From assembly GCA_028279515.1 (NCBI GenBank), contig JANQNQ010000009.1:1-64000 (forward strand): DNA of 64,000 nt. The letters run 5' to 3'. The notes beneath the pieces are model-generated. The model was not told the origin of the DNA. It saw only the letters and a list, made by a program, of their open reading frames with translations, and did not search any database. Shown here piece after piece: positions 19,977-28,800 of the stretch (its first letter is position 1; every line of letters starts with the position of its first letter). The stretch is from Flavobacteriaceae bacterium (GTDB taxonomy: Bacteria > Bacteroidota > Bacteroidia > Flavobacteriales > Flavobacteriaceae). The position numbers and the translations under genes are program-made.

Positions 19977-22739
19977 TCAATCTTTGTTGAGTGATGAGTT
20001 TCTAAAATAAATCAATAAGATGACGAGCAGTATGCATAAACCAATAATGATATAAAGGAAATAGTTATGCTTTGACTGAAAAATTTCAGGAGTCAAGGGC
20101 ATTTTATCTCCCGTAATAGTTATAGAGGCCCAATAATATGGAGATAACTCACTGCCTTGGTGTGTGTTGAGGTATTCTTTTTTGGCCAATGACAACGCCT
20201 CATCTTTTGAAAGCTTATTTTTTAAGTTTTGATAAAAACTAGACGTAACTTTTTTGGAGCTATTATCATTGGAGTTCCATAAGGATGCAACAACGCTTTT
20301 GGACCCTGAAGCAAAAAAGCCACGACTTATGCTCATAACTCCTTCGCCCAAAACCTCATTACCTTGCAGTGTCTTGCAGGCATTTAACACGACCAATTCT
20401 GCATTATTTTTAATACCATATAGTTCTGCCAGTGTAAGCTTGTCATCATAAAACCATAGCCAACTATTATCAATACCGTCATAATTAGAATGCGATGCGA
20501 TGTGTATAATAGCATGGTTATGAATATCTTGAATACTGGCTTCTTTTGTAGCATTTTCTTTTAGCAATAGTTTACCTGAAAAGAGGTTGTTAATTTCTCG
20601 GGTTTCATGTTCCGAATAAGGAAGACTTACCAAGTCAACGTTCTTAAAATCAATAGGGGCAATTCCTAAAAAGCGTTCAGTATGATCGGCCTTTGTATCA
20701 TGTAAAGCGTTTAAATGACTTATTGAAAGCGCATAACTTATGTTAGTATCAAATAAAAGGTAGTGCGGGTGTAAGGGGTCCTTGTCATTTATTGTTTTTT
20801 GTAAGACCTCAAAAGGAAACTTGGCCATACTTTCATCAGGCACAATAATGAGCTCTGTTTTTCCCTCTAAAAACGGTTCTATATCTTCAAACAGAAGTCC
20901 ATAGGCTTTTTTAGAAAGTTGATTAAACGATTTAAAATCGTCCTCCGTATAAAATGCGGTTTTTACTTTTTGTTCAATAGTGTTTAAAAGTGCGGTTAAT
21001 TGTTTAGGCTGCTCAATTCTAAATAGATGTGATTGATTATTCGTTCTTACAAAGCCATAACCTTCATCATCATATAAAACATACGAAACAACAGCCGATT
21101 TTTCGTTCAGTATTTTATCCGAAGTATCTTTTTCATCAATGATCTTTATTGCTTTTCTAAGTCTTGCATAATCAGGGTAAGCAATGTACAAGCTATCTTT
21201 AAATAATGACTGTCTTCGCTTTGCAGTAAACAATACATCTTTTAGACTGTCTTTATTTTCAGTTTCGGCATACAATAATTCTTCTTGAATAGTAGAAATA
21301 TCAGTTTTAAACTGAAACAAGGTATTCTGTAATTCATCCGGTATGCCACTCAATTGGCGCGCTTTTTCATCTGTAATACCTTCTAATAACAGCAAAACTT
21401 TACTTTTCTCTATAAAGTAAAATGCATCTGCTTTGTTGTTTAATAGATGGGCGACTTTAATTCCTTTTAAATAGAGCGCTTTGCCTTTGGTACGCCAATA
21501 CAGTTTGGATTTTACATTCTTATTTTCTAAGCGAATAATATCTATCAACCCATCGACTAGCTTTATGTGTTGTAGGGCTTTTTGTAATGCAGAAGTATCT
21601 TGAGTAAGCTCATATTTTTTAATATAAAAATCGGCGGTTTGCTCTAGGAGATCTTGGAGGCTGGATTTATTCGGGTATGTTGAAATCTCGTTTAATGAAG
21701 GAATTTCACCCGTACTATCGAGTAAAATTTTCACCGATTTTAAGTACATTTTTTCAGCATTCGTAAAATCATTTAATGCCATATAATAATCTCCTAAATT
21801 GTTGTGCACATCAGATTCAATAACAATTGGAACATCAGCATTGCTTAAAATTTTTTGATAGGTCTTATATGTGGTTGAATAGTCCTTTAACCTAAAATAA
21901 ACAAGGCCTAAATTATTTTGGATTCTGTAAATACGATTATGATCTTGCCTTTTAATAGAAAGTGCTAAGGCTTCCTCATAGTATTTTTTAGAAATACTGT
22001 ACTCTTTATTTTTATAATATAAATAACCCTTAAAAAGGTTAGTTGTTATTTTATATTGAAGTACCTTTTTCTTGTTCGTCAACTTTTCGAGCAAAGAGTC
22101 AGCAATTTTTAAATCTCTCAGAATGGATTCTTTAAATAGCTGAGGATTAATGGTCAATGAAAAATTGACCTTATCGGTTTGTGCTAAGTACAGATCTTTG
22201 GTGTTTGATAGGTTAGATTGTATCTCAATCGCTTTTTCGATATACGTGTTGGCCCTTTCGTAGTCACCTGCTTCAAAATAAAACCGGGCTAGTTCCCTAT
22301 ATGCTTTTCCATGAAAAAGATCTCTCCCAGGTAATTTTAAAATTTCTTTATAGGCATCTATACTTTTGGAAAAAACATTTAATTTCCTTGTCATAATGCC
22401 TAAATTAGATAGGCTTGTCTTTAAAAGCAGCAATTCTGTATCTGTATGTTTTTTTAAAATATCTATGGCATCTTCTGTGAAAATTACGGCACTTTCATAT
22501 TGTCTCGCTGAATAAAAAAGTTTACCGGTGCTGTAGTAAAAAAAACCAACCTTGGTTTCAGAAAGTCCAAGGTTGGTGTTATTTAAATAATCAAGTATCT
22601 TCTTGTGCTTTATTTTATTACTCAGTTCTTTATTGTTTACAATAGCTTCAATAGTATCTAAAATGATCTCATCATCCTGATAACCAAATAGCGTAGTGCT
22701 GTAAAAAACGAACAAAAGAAATAAGCATCTTAACGTCAT
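19977..22739 (-). CDS. Exported TPR-CHAT protease with C-terminal membrane anchor
   Basis: This is 920 residues: a signal peptide (CLFLLFVFYSTTLFGYQ), then about ten tetratricopeptide-like helical repeats over residues 35-400, a helical linker, and a C-terminal CHAT (caspase HetF-associated with TPRs) domain at about 590-885. The predicted catalytic dyad is His750 in HIASHSN and Cys788 in VVLNACKT. A single hydrophobic helix at about 894-912 (YFLYIIIGLCILLVILLIYF) is followed by a short polar tail. Signal peptide plus C-terminal helix place both TPRs and protease in the periplasm, anchored in the inner membrane; that topology is predicted. It lies 6 bp after the S8 protease gene. Its target is unknown; nearby candidates are the anti-sigma-like protein, the S8 protease or the RHS proteins. 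Confidence 0.9.
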   Translation of the reverse strand: MTLRCLFLLFVFYSTTLFGYQDDEIILDTIEAIVNNKELSNKIKHKKILDYLNNTNLGLSETKVGFFYYSTGKLFYSARQYESAVIFTEDAIDILKKHTDTELLLLKTSLSNLGIMTRKLNVFSKSIDAYKEILKLPGRDLFHGKAYRELARFYFEAGDYERANTYIEKAIEIQSNLSNTKDLYLAQTDKVNFSLTINPQLFKESILRDLKIADSLLEKLTNKKKVLQYKITTNLFKGYLYYKNKEYSISKKYYEEALALSIKRQDHNRIYRIQNNLGLVYFRLKDYSTTYKTYQKILSNADVPIVIESDVHNNLGDYYMALNDFTNAEKMYLKSVKILLDSTGEIPSLNEISTYPNKSSLQDLLEQTADFYIKKYELTQDTSALQKALQHIKLVDGLIDIIRLENKNVKSKLYWRTKGKALYLKGIKVAHLLNNKADAFYFIEKSKVLLLLEGITDEKARQLSGIPDELQNTLFQFKTDISTIQEELLYAETENKDSLKDVLFTAKRRQSLFKDSLYIAYPDYARLRKAIKIIDEKDTSDKILNEKSAVVSYVLYDDEGYGFVRTNNQSHLFRIEQPKQLTALLNTIEQKVKTAFYTEDDFKSFNQLSKKAYGLLFEDIEPFLEGKTELIIVPDESMAKFPFEVLQKTINDKDPLHPHYLLFDTNISYALSISHLNALHDTKADHTERFLGIAPIDFKNVDLVSLPYSEHETREINNLFSGKLLLKENATKEASIQDIHNHAIIHIASHSNYDGIDNSWLWFYDDKLTLAELYGIKNNAELVVLNACKTLQGNEVLGEGVMSISRGFFASGSKSVVASLWNSNDNSSKKVTSSFYQNLKNKLSKDEALSLAKKEYLNTHQGSELSPYYWASITITGDKMPLTPEIFQSKHNYFLYIIIGLCILLVILLIYFRNSSLNKD

Positions 22740-22745
22740 CTATAG

Positions 22746-24005
22746 TTAGTTGTTATTAATAATTACAGGGTGAAGAATCATCCCTTCTAGAGATTCTAAG
22801 GGGGTTCCAGATTCGATAATATTACTTTTTAAATCTTGTACACCCTCTGATTCGCTAAATAACATAGCAGCTCTTGCGGCTACCTGAGGTACTGCATACG
22901 ACGTGCCATTTAACGCATTGTCACCAACTATTGAGTTGAGGTCTTCGCTTTGTGCTGCTACATCAACACTTATGGGTCCATAATTAGAGTATTGCCATAG
23001 CCTTTCAAGCTTAGCATCTACACCAGTTACAGATAAAACATTACCAGAAGCAATACTTGACGGATAATGGCTTATTTCTTCATCAATGTTTATGGCATCA
23101 TTACCGGATGCAACCACGTACAGAATTTGCTTTTCAGCATTTAATATTTCGTCTTGTATAAATTCTATATTGGTGTCATAGTATCCAAAACTGATGCTTA
23201 CAATATCGGCTCCACGATCTTTGGCATACATTAGACCGCATGTTACATTAAACGAATTGGAATTACCATCTTTATCAAATGCCTTGATCGGTAGGATTTG
23301 GAAATCGATACCCCTATTCAATAAGGCTTTGTACTGCATGTACGCTATTTCAGTACCATGACCATTTTGGTCTATGAGGTCTGCTTCAGGGTTATGAGTA
23401 TAGTTCCAATTGCTGTATAGTGTCTCCTCTTTGCAGTTATCACGGGTGACATGATTGTATAAAAACTCCTTTTCGAACTTAGAATTGGTGTAGTCAAGAC
23501 CTGTATCTAAAATAGCGATCGTTACACCACTGTTATTTTGCTTTATTAGATTTTGTAAAGCGACAGGGTCAGGTTCAGGACCATTAGATGATATAGGGTC
23601 GGGAACAAAAACATCATAATTTAGTTCAGCCCTTTGAACGTCATCATCATTAGTGGCATTAGTGGCTTTTTCCAAAATATCAATTATATCTGCTGGGAAC
23701 CCCCAAAGTTCTATACTATTGTTATCACAATTACATTTTTTAAATACGATCACGCCATGTTCATCACGTATTTGCTGTTTGTCAGCCTCTTTTGTAACAT
23801 GAGGTGCATATCTAATGATGAGCTCGTTCTTCGAATAAGTAGGAGGACTTACCGCACTATTTTGCCTTAGTGCACTTGGAGTCGATTCTTTTTCTATTGT
23901 GCTCTCTTCTGGAGTATCTACCAACTGATCTGTGGTACAACCAATAGTAATAAAAAGAGCTGCTATCAATAACAAACAGGTGGCTTTTATGTCTAATAAT
24001 TTCAT
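22746..24005 (-). CDS. Subtilisin-like (S8) serine protease lipoprotein
   Basis: This is 419 residues. The lipobox ITIGC places the lipidated Cys at residue 23. Residues about 58-135 resemble an inhibitor I9-like propeptide (ELIIRYAPHV onward). The S8 catalytic domain has all three motifs: Asp167 in AILDTGLDY, His216 in NGHGTEIA and Ser369 in NGTSYAVPQVAA, with the oxyanion Asn302 in ASGND. The enzyme should therefore be active on the outer membrane or in the periplasm. It is followed 6 bp later by the CHAT gene and preceded by the 48-residue peptide ORF. Two proteases of different families in one operon suggest sequential processing, perhaps of the RHS proteins or of the divergent anti-sigma-like protein; that is inference. 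Confidence 0.92.
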   Translation of the reverse strand: MKLLDIKATCLLLIAALFITIGCTTDQLVDTPEESTIEKESTPSALRQNSAVSPPTYSKNELIIRYAPHVTKEADKQQIRDEHGVIVFKKCNCDNNSIELWGFPADIIDILEKATNATNDDDVQRAELNYDVFVPDPISSNGPEPDPVALQNLIKQNNSGVTIAILDTGLDYTNSKFEKEFLYNHVTRDNCKEETLYSNWNYTHNPEADLIDQNGHGTEIAYMQYKALLNRGIDFQILPIKAFDKDGNSNSFNVTCGLMYAKDRGADIVSISFGYYDTNIEFIQDEILNAEKQILYVVASGNDAINIDEEISHYPSSIASGNVLSVTGVDAKLERLWQYSNYGPISVDVAAQSEDLNSIVGDNALNGTSYAVPQVAARAAMLFSESEGVQDLKSNIIESGTPLESLEGMILHPVIINNN

Positions 24006-24074
24006 TATGATGTGATTTAAGCGTTTTTGTTAGGTGAAAAATGGGTTGTCAATGTTTGTGTTGTAAATTGTAAA

Positions 24075-24221
24075 CTATTCAAAATGGTACGCTTCTGGTG
24101 GTCCAATTTGCTGCCCAGAAATGTTGTAATGATGCAAATACCTGTCACCCAACAAATCGGTGTCTTGAGAGAATGAAATAAAAGGCGCTATTAGAAGTTT
24201 AATAAAAAGTGATCTTTTCAT
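24075..24221 (-). CDS. Small secreted peptide, 48 residues
   Basis: An ATG at 24221 opens a 48-codon frame ending in TAG at 24075-24077. The first 19 residues (MKRSLFIKLLIAPFISFSQ) form a plausible signal peptide with a Ser-Gln cleavage region typical of Bacteroidota. The mature remainder is about 30 residues, polar, with GDRYLHHYNISG and a GPPEAYHFE end. It sits 69 bp ahead of the S8 protease gene in the same direction, so it would be the first gene of the operon. I recognise no family. It could be a protease substrate, a signalling peptide or an inhibitor; chance occurrence cannot be excluded for so short a frame, but the signal sequence argues against it. Confidence 0.55.
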   Translation of the reverse strand: MKRSLFIKLLIAPFISFSQDTDLLGDRYLHHYNISGQQIGPPEAYHFE

Positions 24222-24444
24222 TTTTTCTTGTTGTTAAATTGTAAGTACAGTAAAAAGGGGGGACCTTTATTAGCCGGAGAGGCATAAATGCATAACTATT
24301 GTTTCTAAAAGTACAAAAAATAAAATTCAAAAAAGTTTAAACGAGTTCTGGATTAATTTAATTTAGATTTGTAATTTAATTATATATTGTAAAAATGTAA
24401 TTATGTTACCCCTTTTTAATCAAAAACCTCGATTTTTATTGTAA
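24222..24444. promoter_or_regulatory. Divergent promoter region, ECF sigma versus protease operon
   Basis: These 223 bp separate the start of the 48-residue peptide (minus) from the ECF sigma gene (plus). The sequence is very AT-rich and must hold both promoters. On the minus strand TACTTTTA matches 7 of 8 positions of the Bacteroidota -7 element TAnnTTTG, but no well-spaced -33 element is evident. On the plus strand TATATTGT is a weak candidate. No clear operator was found. Confidence 0.4.
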
Positions 24445-25011
24445 ATGAAAAACGAACTTTTCAAAAGTTTAATGTCAGGGGATTCTGCTGGGATTCAAAA
24501 AATTTACGCTTCTACTTTTCCCAAGGTACTTCGCTTTGTTTTACATAATAAAGGTACCAATGATGACGCCAAAGATGTTTTTCAAGAGGCATTGGTGCAA
24601 TTTATAAGTCATTTTAAGAAGGAAGATGTGGATCTGGATATTTCCATTGAGGCCTATATATATGTTATATGTAAAAACTTATGGCGTCAACAAATAAAGA
24701 AAAATAAAAGAGTAACAAATCTAAGGGTTAGTACATATATAAATGAAAGCCATGAACATGATGTGCGACTGACAGAAGACATACATGAAAAGAAATGGAG
24801 TCTTTATCGTGACAAGTTTAACCAACTATCCGATAATTGTAAGCTAGTCTTAACGTTGCTGTATCAAAAAATGTCGTACAAAGACATGGTGAAAATATTG
24901 CCCTATAAAAATGAAACAGTCATAAGACAACGTGTCTTTAAATGCAGAAAAAAATTGACTGCGATGATACAAACAGACCATGAATACAAAAAAATAAAAG
25001 CCTCGTTATGA
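24445..25011 (+). CDS. ECF-type RNA polymerase sigma factor
   Basis: This encodes 188 residues with the two-domain layout of ECF sigma factors. Region 2 includes TNDDAKDVFQEALVQFISH and the aromatic promoter-melting stretch AYIYVICKNLWRQQIKKNKR. Region 4 is a helix-turn-helix around SYKDMVKILPYKNETVIRQRVFKCRKKL. Its stop overlaps the start of the next gene by 4 bp (ATGA), so the pair is translationally coupled. It is divergent from the S8/CHAT/RHS train and is the obvious candidate to control it. The linkage, not a promoter match, is the evidence for that target. Confidence 0.92.
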   Translation: MKNELFKSLMSGDSAGIQKIYASTFPKVLRFVLHNKGTNDDAKDVFQEALVQFISHFKKEDVDLDISIEAYIYVICKNLWRQQIKKNKRVTNLRVSTYINESHEHDVRLTEDIHEKKWSLYRDKFNQLSDNCKLVLTLLYQKMSYKDMVKILPYKNETVIRQRVFKCRKKLTAMIQTDHEYKKIKASL

Positions 25012-25769
25012 TCACTGAAGAATCATATCGATTAATAGATGCATACATAAGAGATGAGCTTAGTGATATTGATAGGGTTAAATTCAATGCGCTATTAAAA
25101 GATGATGAGTTCGTAGAAGCCCTAAAGATGCAACAAGAACTCTATGCTTTACATGCGTCTGGAGAAGAAGATAACCTCTTGGATTCTGATGAAAATAAGC
25201 ATATTATTGAAGCCATTAAACAAGCCGAATCTGACTATTTTAAAACCAAGAGGACACCGCGTATTAAACCATTGCTATGGTACGGTGTGGCCGCTTCAAT
25301 TATCTTAGCTGCTTTTATAGCCATTGGTTTTATCTTTGATAAAGAATCCGATCTAACCTCTTATTATACGGCGTATGCCGATTGGGATCAATTACCATCT
25401 TTGACCAATAGGTCAGAAGAAAACAACGATCTCGCCATAGCCGAGCAAGCATTCAAAGCCAAAGATTTCCAAAAGGCCATTTCCACTTTTAATGCGTATC
25501 GCAGTAAAAACCCCGATAACCCACAAATATTGGCTTATTTAGGAGTCGCATACCTTGAACAAGGTGATGAAGCCATGGCTATACAAACGTTTAACTTGCT
25601 TGCTAATTCCGATTCTATTGATAGCTCACGTGGTCTTTGGTATATCGCCTTAACGCACTTAAAATATGAACGTAAAGATGAGGCAGTTACCATGCTAAAA
25701 AAGATAAGTAGCGATCCCAATAATTATAATGCCGATAAGGCGAAGGAAATATTGAATAAGATTTTGTGA
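25008..25769 (+). CDS. Membrane anti-sigma-like protein with periplasmic TPRs
   Basis: This is 253 residues. The N-terminal 1-85 are helical and acidic (LIDAYIRDELSDIDRVKFNALL), matching the cytosolic sigma-binding segment common in Bacteroidota anti-sigma-like proteins. One transmembrane helix spans about 89-110 (LWYGVAASIILAAFIAIGFIF). Residues 140-253 form TPR-like repeats facing the periplasm (AEQAFKAKDFQKAISTFNAY, ILAYLGVAYLEQGDEAMAIQTF). The 4-bp overlap with the ECF sigma gene supports a sigma/anti-sigma pair. The TPR part could be the sensor and could meet the TPR-CHAT or S8 protease encoded across the divergent promoter. Proteolytic release of the sigma factor would fit but is not shown. 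Confidence 0.8.
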   Translation: MITEESYRLIDAYIRDELSDIDRVKFNALLKDDEFVEALKMQQELYALHASGEEDNLLDSDENKHIIEAIKQAESDYFKTKRTPRIKPLLWYGVAASIILAAFIAIGFIFDKESDLTSYYTAYADWDQLPSLTNRSEENNDLAIAEQAFKAKDFQKAISTFNAYRSKNPDNPQILAYLGVAYLEQGDEAMAIQTFNLLANSDSIDSSRGLWYIALTHLKYERKDEAVTMLKKISSDPNNYNADKAKEILNKIL

Positions 25770-25781
25770 AATAAGAAAAAA

Positions 25782-25805
25782 GGCAGCCATAAAGACTGCC
25801 CTTTC
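25782..25805. terminator. Intrinsic terminator between convergent genes
   Basis: GGCAG (25782-25786) pairs with CTGCC (25796-25800) across a 9-nt loop. There is an A-run before and a CTTT tract after the stem, so it can serve the plus-strand sigma operon and probably the minus-strand lyase gene, whose stop is only 55 bp from that of the anti-sigma-like gene. Confidence 0.7.
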
Positions 25806-25824
25806 AAAGTAAGTAACAAATCGA

Positions 25825-28800
25825 TCAATTCTTCAAAACCTTCTTAGAAAGGATCGAATTTCCTTCATTGCCTAGTAGCTGTAGGATGTAAAGTCCTTTA
25901 GACAAAGAAGACGGTACCGACAAACGATTGATTTGTCGTATGTTTTGAGTTTCTAAGATCAGTCTTCCGTAAGGGTCCACCAAACGAATTCGAGTCACTT
26001 CCTTTTGCAGTTCAGGAGCAATACGTAGGGTGATTTCTCTGCGGAAAGGATTCGGGTGGAAGTCAATTCCTTCAACGATGGAATCTTCAGTAACTCCATT
26101 ACGTGTAGTGGTTTTTATAGTTTCTTCATTAGCGGAAGCCCTAGCGGTGCTTCCCGCGCAGAGCACTTCAAATTCCCGAATCGAAGTCCAAACGCCCGAG
26201 TATCCCGAAGCACCGGTGATCGTCAGACGTACATAGCGTACCGACTGCGCTGTAAAGCTTCGGCTAATGATCGAACCGCCAGCAGTATTCTGTCGTGCAT
26301 CCGTTAAAGTTGTGAATCCCGAAGTCGCTGAGGTCGTAGACCCTTCCACTAAAAATTGGTAGGCACGATTTTGAAACGGATGCAAATTGATCTCATTCAC
26401 CGAATAAGTATCTCCCAGGTCGATGACTGCATTCTGTGGAAATCCTTGCGCCGACCAACGATTCGAGGTGTTCCCGTCTAAAATATTCGACGCCGGATTG
26501 GCACTTTGTTGGGCGCTAAAACTGGCGATGGTCGTATTGGAAGCTACGTTAGAACCTGCCGTACAATTGGCAGTGGGTGTACCAAATACAACAGAAACAT
26601 TGTCAACGTTCGATGTACAGAGCACGCCATCATTATGCGAAGTCACCGCGAGTCCGACAAAGAGGCTCGTCCCCATGTTGAAGGTTTGCGTACCTAACGT
26701 GGTCCAATTGCTTCCGTCAGAAGAGACGCTACTTGTAAATACGCTGCCCGCTTTTTGAATACGAACCCAATACGGAGCCGAAATACCTCCGGTTGTGGTA
26801 TGCGCACTGCTACCATTATTGCTGGTACGACGCTGAAACGAAACACCTTGTCCAGGCGTTACCACGGTCATGGCATGTTTGGATCCTGTAGTAAGATCAT
26901 CACGGATCATAACGCCCGATTTGGCCCATGAGTTCGTATTCTCAACCGATACAACTCTAGCAGTAATGGTCACATCTCCTGAGAAAGGTTGGTAGACATA
27001 TCTAAACTCGTCAGCCGTCCCCCAGATGTCGGCGCCCGATCCGCCAATAGTAAAGGTACCATTGCTAAACGACGCGGATCCTGTGGCGCCGACTGCACCA
27101 ATATCTTGGGTTTCCCAGGGGGCAGGGAGTGTATTGTTTTGAGGTGCTGTAACGGTGATGACTGCCGTATCTGTTAAGCCACCGTCGTTGGTGGTTACAG
27201 TAATCGTAGCTTGTCCGGCAGCAATGGCAGTAACTTGTCCGCTGGCATTGACCGTCACTATTCCGGTATTAGAACTGCTATAACTAACACTAGTATCGGT
27301 CGCATTCGACGGACTCACACTGGCGCTCAATTGTGTACTGTTTCCAACTTCAATAGAAGCATTGGTAGGCGTCAAACTTACATCAGTAACAGGTACAGTA
27401 CCTGAGCCAACAAGTTCACCAAACACTCTAAACTCAAGAATACTTACCCAAGTACCCGTATATACAGCTGCACCTGAAACGGTGACACGAACATAGCGTG
27501 CATTCGTTGCCGTAAAGGCATCATTGATCGGACTTGCAACAGTACCCGGAGTAGTGTTTGAACTTCTATTTACAATTTGCTGAAACGGTCCCGAAGCGCT
27601 GGTAGCTACTTCAGTGACGTATTGATAGGCACGATCTTGATAGCACACCATTTCGGTACGTTCAACCGCATAGACATCGCCAAGGTCGATCGTAAAGGAC
27701 TTTGGGAAACCGGAAGACGACCATCTGGTTCCCGTGGATCCGTCAACCACATTGGCAGGTACATTGGTGCCATCTGCCGTTCCTGTAGCTGTAACGTTTT
27801 TGTTGAGGGCAATGTTATCGCCTGACGGTGGGGGAGTGCTAACGCCTGCTTGACTGATGCTGACCGTTCTGGTTAAGCTACCTCCACTAACGGTAACCGT
27901 TCCTGTTCGTGTCGTTGAGGAAGTATTTTCAGTCACAGCGATCGAAATAGTGCCATTGTTGGTTCCTGAAGTTGGCGTCACCGTAATCCATGATTGATTA
28001 TCAGTCACCGACCAGCTAAGGTTGGATGTGATGGTTGCAGTTTTTGTACCTGCGGAAGCTGTAAATTCCGAAACGCTAGAAACCGAAAGTGCATCCGCTG
28101 GTGGTGCAGAGCTACATGTATTCGCACTTCCTGAGGCCGTTAAAAAACAAGCGCCAATGGTATCTCCGACGGTACTATTTGTTAACGGAATCGGGCTCGT
28201 AGCTGTACCGCTTCCGCCTGAAACCTCATGCGCACCCACATCTTTATTGCTCGACGGACGACCTCTACCTTCGACATCCTGAGATACTTGGCTAAAAGAA
28301 CCTGTAGCAGCATTGGCAGCAGGTCCTGAACTACTCGGTTTAAAAATCTCGCCACTGGCCGAAAAATTGCCATTGGCATTGGTGATGCCGTTGTCGCTAA
28401 TTCCGATAGGCGAGCCTCCAAAGATGTTTCCAGAGTAAGTGATGCTTCCACCGATTTGGCTGATATCGCCACTGACAAGGGTTCCGTTGGTGCTGTAGAC
28501 CAAATTGTTGGCCAATTGTCCTTGCGGCTCTGTTGTTCCTTTTGAATCGTTAAAATGAATAGGGTCGTCCGAATTGTAAATGGTATTAAAGGCCACGACG
28601 ATATTCGCCACGTTCTGGTAGCCATTGCTGGTGCCTCCAGAAGCTGCGTTTCCGCCCATGAGCGTGATTCCGTTGTTAAAAGAATCACCACCGTTGCTAA
28701 GACCCTGCATGTAGTTGTTGATAACGGTATGGTCACTATCAGAGATACGGATACCGCCAGATTTGGCTTTGTTTTCACCTAAAAAATAGTTACCGTCAAC

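Noticed and set aside
28182-28778. 198-residue minus-strand frame inside the PL6 gene
   Set aside because: It is an alternative frame of the lyase beta-helix region; the lyase frame has clear catalytic and sorting domains.
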